Assembly: GCA_002359315.1 (NCBI GenBank) | Contig: DEMS01000003.1 | Location: 1-64,000 of the forward strand | Direction: 5' to 3' | Source: Bacteroidetes bacterium UBA2664 | GTDB lineage: Bacteria; Bacteroidota; Rhodothermia; Balneolales; Balneolaceae | DNA length: 64,000 nt | Shown: positions 62,531 to 64,000 of the stretch, in pieces | Position numbering within the stretch: position 1 is the first letter of the stretch | Layout of the letters: the number at the start of each line of letters is the position of its first letter | Translations under genes and position numbers: made by a program | The notes under the pieces: generated by a model | Told to the model about the DNA's origin: nothing | Databases searched by the model: none | What the model saw: the letters and a program-made list of their open reading frames with translations, nothing else

Positions 62531-63412
62531 TTATGAGATATCACTCAGTGAAAGTGATTTATTCATTTGAAATTTACCATCTGCATGCTGAATGGTGATC
62601 ACTTCATGAGTAGCATCATGTTCCATAAACAGATACCAATTCTCTTCGGCAGCTTTTCTTAAAAACAGTGCTTTTTCTTTGAGTGTTTGAATTGGTTTCA
62701 TATCGTAACCCATCACCCATGGAAGTGGGACATGAGCAAATGTTGGAAGAAGATCTGCGACATAGACAATTGTGGTGGATCCATGCGTGATTACCGGAAG
62801 TTGTTGCCCCTCAGTATGCCCATCCATCGGGATTGTTTTTAATCCATTTTCAAATTCATGGTTATCTTGGACCAAATTGAGCCGCCCACTCTCTTTAATG
62901 GGATTGATATTCTCCGGGAAAAAACTGGCTTTTTCCCGTTCATTGGGATGATTGGCTGTTTCCCAGTGTTTTTCATTGACATGATAAATGGCATTCGGAA
63001 AGACCTCTTTCAGATTTCCGTCCATATCAACCGTAGTTGTTCCGCCACAGTGATCAAAATGGAGATGTGAAAAGATGATGTCGGTGATATCTTCAGGCTT
63101 ATAACCACATCGATTCAGTGATCGAATCAATTCACTGTGTTCATAATCCAATCCATAGATTGAGCTCATTTTATCATTAAACTTGTCGCCGGATCCGGTA
63201 TCGATCAAATATATTTTGTCCGACTCCCTGGAATGAATCAACATCAATCTCATGGCCATTTTGATTCTGTTTTTATCATCTGCCGGGATCTGCCGGCTCC
63301 AAAGTGTTTTAGGCACAACACCAAACATTGCGCCGCCATCCAGTAAAAAACGGCCGGCTTCAATACTATAAATTTCAAAAGGGCCTAATTGGAGTGGATT
63401 TAATTGAGTCAT
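62531..63412 (-). CDS. MBL-fold metallo-hydrolase
   Basis: A 293 aa metallo-beta-lactamase-fold protein with two-metal site motifs HLHFDHCGG (about 116-124), the DGHTEGQ segment (about 197-203) and a later VADLLPT Asp, with final His in FMEHDATHE. The subfamily resembles quorum-quenching lactonases and related hydrolases, but the substrate cannot be told. No signal peptide, so cytosolic. It lies 64 bases upstream of the DUF4175 gene on the same strand; the cox terminator precedes it. Confidence 0.88.
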   Translation of the reverse strand: MTQLNPLQLGPFEIYSIEAGRFLLDGGAMFGVVPKTLWSRQIPADDKNRIKMAMRLMLIHSRESDKIYLIDTGSGDKFNDKMSSIYGLDYEHSELIRSLNRCGYKPEDITDIIFSHLHFDHCGGTTTVDMDGNLKEVFPNAIYHVNEKHWETANHPNEREKASFFPENINPIKESGRLNLVQDNHEFENGLKTIPMDGHTEGQQLPVITHGSTTIVYVADLLPTFAHVPLPWVMGYDMKPIQTLKEKALFLRKAAEENWYLFMEHDATHEVITIQHADGKFQMNKSLSLSDIS

Positions 63413-63490
63413 ACGAGTAAGCTTTTAACAGTGGCTTTTTTAATAATTCAGTTTGTTAAAATAGCTTGGTTGCCACATGGCTTGAATATA

Positions 63491-63526
63491 AATAAAAAAA
63501 GCCGATTCCACAGGAAATCGGCTTTT
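63491..63526 (-). terminator. Terminator of the cytochrome oxidase genes
   Basis: AAAGCCGATT and AATCGGCTTT with inner CC/GG pairing form a stem about 12 bp long, then a T7 run on the minus strand. It lies about 18 bases after the coxD-like stop. Confidence 0.9.
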
Positions 63527-63543
63527 AAAGAGATTAGAAATCT

Positions 63544-63846
63544 TTAAAAAGATGGGATAGGATCTGTCCTGTATAGGGTATCGAGCAGGGTGATCCCGAT
63601 AAAAAGCAGGAAGAACACGATGGACAAAACAAATAACATTGAATGGAATTTGGTGTCCCAATAGAGATTCATAAAAAATGCCGAAACAATAATTGCTTTC
63701 ACAACGGCGATAGCAATGGCAACCACTACGTTCCAGGGTTCCGGTATAGCAACCCAGGTAACAGCTACAGTAATAAATGTGAGCATAAAGAGGGAGATTG
63801 CAACTCCCCATAAAAATTTTGCTGATGATATATGATGTCCGCTCAT
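63544..63846 (-). CDS. Cytochrome c oxidase subunit IV family protein
   Basis: A 100 aa polytopic protein with three TM helices (about 10-32, 38-60, 67-88): KFLWGVAISLFMLTFITVA, NVVVAIAIAVVKAIIVSAFFMNL and MLFVLSIVFFLLFIGITLL. This is the small subunit IV (COX4_pro/CyoD-like) of prokaryotic heme-copper oxidases, which stabilises the complex. It follows subunit III by 18 bases, which is the common order, and is followed by a terminator, so it ends the cox operon. Confidence 0.88.
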   Translation of the reverse strand: MSGHHISSAKFLWGVAISLFMLTFITVAVTWVAIPEPWNVVVAIAIAVVKAIIVSAFFMNLYWDTKFHSMLFVLSIVFFLLFIGITLLDTLYRTDPIPSF

Positions 63847-63864
63847 TGTCAGATAGTTTTTCAG

Positions 63865-64000
63865 TTAGTCGATCAGGTAGAGTAACGGGAATAGGAAAAT
63901 CCAAATTATGTCAACAAGGTGCCAATAGAGTCCGGTAATCTCAACGGGTGTATAGTAGCCGCTGTGAAAAACTTTCTTCTTTGCTTTGATTACAAGCCAG
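63865..64000 (-). CDS. Cytochrome c oxidase subunit III (partial, C-terminus)
   Basis: The last about 45 codons of a minus-strand gene running beyond the window edge. The residues YYTPVEITGLYWHLVDIIW and IFLFPLLYLID form the conserved last TM helix of subunit III (the WHxVDxxW motif of heme-copper oxidases). It ends 18 bases before the subunit IV start. Subunits I and II should lie further upstream outside the window. Confidence 0.85.
   Translation of the reverse strand, partial: WLVIKAKKKVFHSGYYTPVEITGLYWHLVDIIWIFLFPLLYLID

Noticed and set aside
63440..63904. 154-codon minus-strand ORF over the cox genes
   Set aside because: It is in a shifted frame over the clear subunit III/IV genes; Cys/Tyr-rich composition typical of a shadow frame.

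Overview
The window looks like chromosomal DNA of a Gram-negative member of the Bacteroidota/Balneolota (Balneola or Rhodohalobacter-like) assemblage. This is inferred from a PorV/PorQ-type outer membrane protein, a NagB-LmbE fusion, a large DUF4175 protein, the layout of the dcw cluster, many lipoproteins and secreted hydrolases, and caa3/aa3-type cox genes. No phage, transposase, CRISPR array or tRNA was seen; the DNA is mostly core metabolism and cell division.

Layout. Positions 1-330 are the end of an rRNA operon (23S tail, 5S, terminator). 450-3538 (+) is a tight operon: acyl-CoA dehydrogenase, zinc-less sirtuin, SGNH-like protein. 3551-4915 (-) has a secreted hypothetical and an SDR. 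5099-8299 (+) has a HisC-like aminotransferase and a fused alpha/beta E1 2-oxoacid dehydrogenase. 8382-18417 (-) runs porQ-like, DUF255 thioredoxin protein, enoyl-CoA hydratase, nagB-lmbE, a GntR regulator and glpK-glpD, with a probable GntR operator in the glpK promoter. 18639-33857 (-) is a complete mraZ-to-ftsZ division and cell-wall cluster, lacking murF and ddl, with promoter and MraZ boxes upstream.

34430-39648 (-) is the most interesting part: a sulfur amino acid operon (CoA-binding protein, metY, osmC, metX, hom). Its 5' leader appears to hold two transcription switches in series. The first is an 18-codon Cys-rich leader peptide (MKKSALNITCKNCMCCCT) with mutually exclusive antiterminator and terminator hairpins, i.e. 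a translation-coupled cysteine attenuator. The second is a canonical SAM-I riboswitch with its own terminator. The gene set (homoserine to O-acetylhomoserine to homocysteine) fits control by both cysteine and SAM supply.

39911-51653 holds era, pdxJ, an NlpC/P60 lipoprotein, a small tail-anchored protein, mutL, a queuosine-tRNA mannosyltransferase-like gene, dnaB, and an LLM oxidoreductase followed by a transsulfuration enzyme and an M20 peptidase. From 51.6 kb the DNA is looser, with secreted hydrolases (GH16, PHP, beta-lactamase-like), a histidine kinase with a degenerate ATPase domain, a UDG apparently lacking Fe-S ligands, and several different short tandem repeats between genes. One of these, a tetranucleotide repeat, sits inside the GH16 signal peptide and looks like a phase switch. 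The window closes with DUF4175, an MBL-fold hydrolase and the tail of a cytochrome c oxidase operon.
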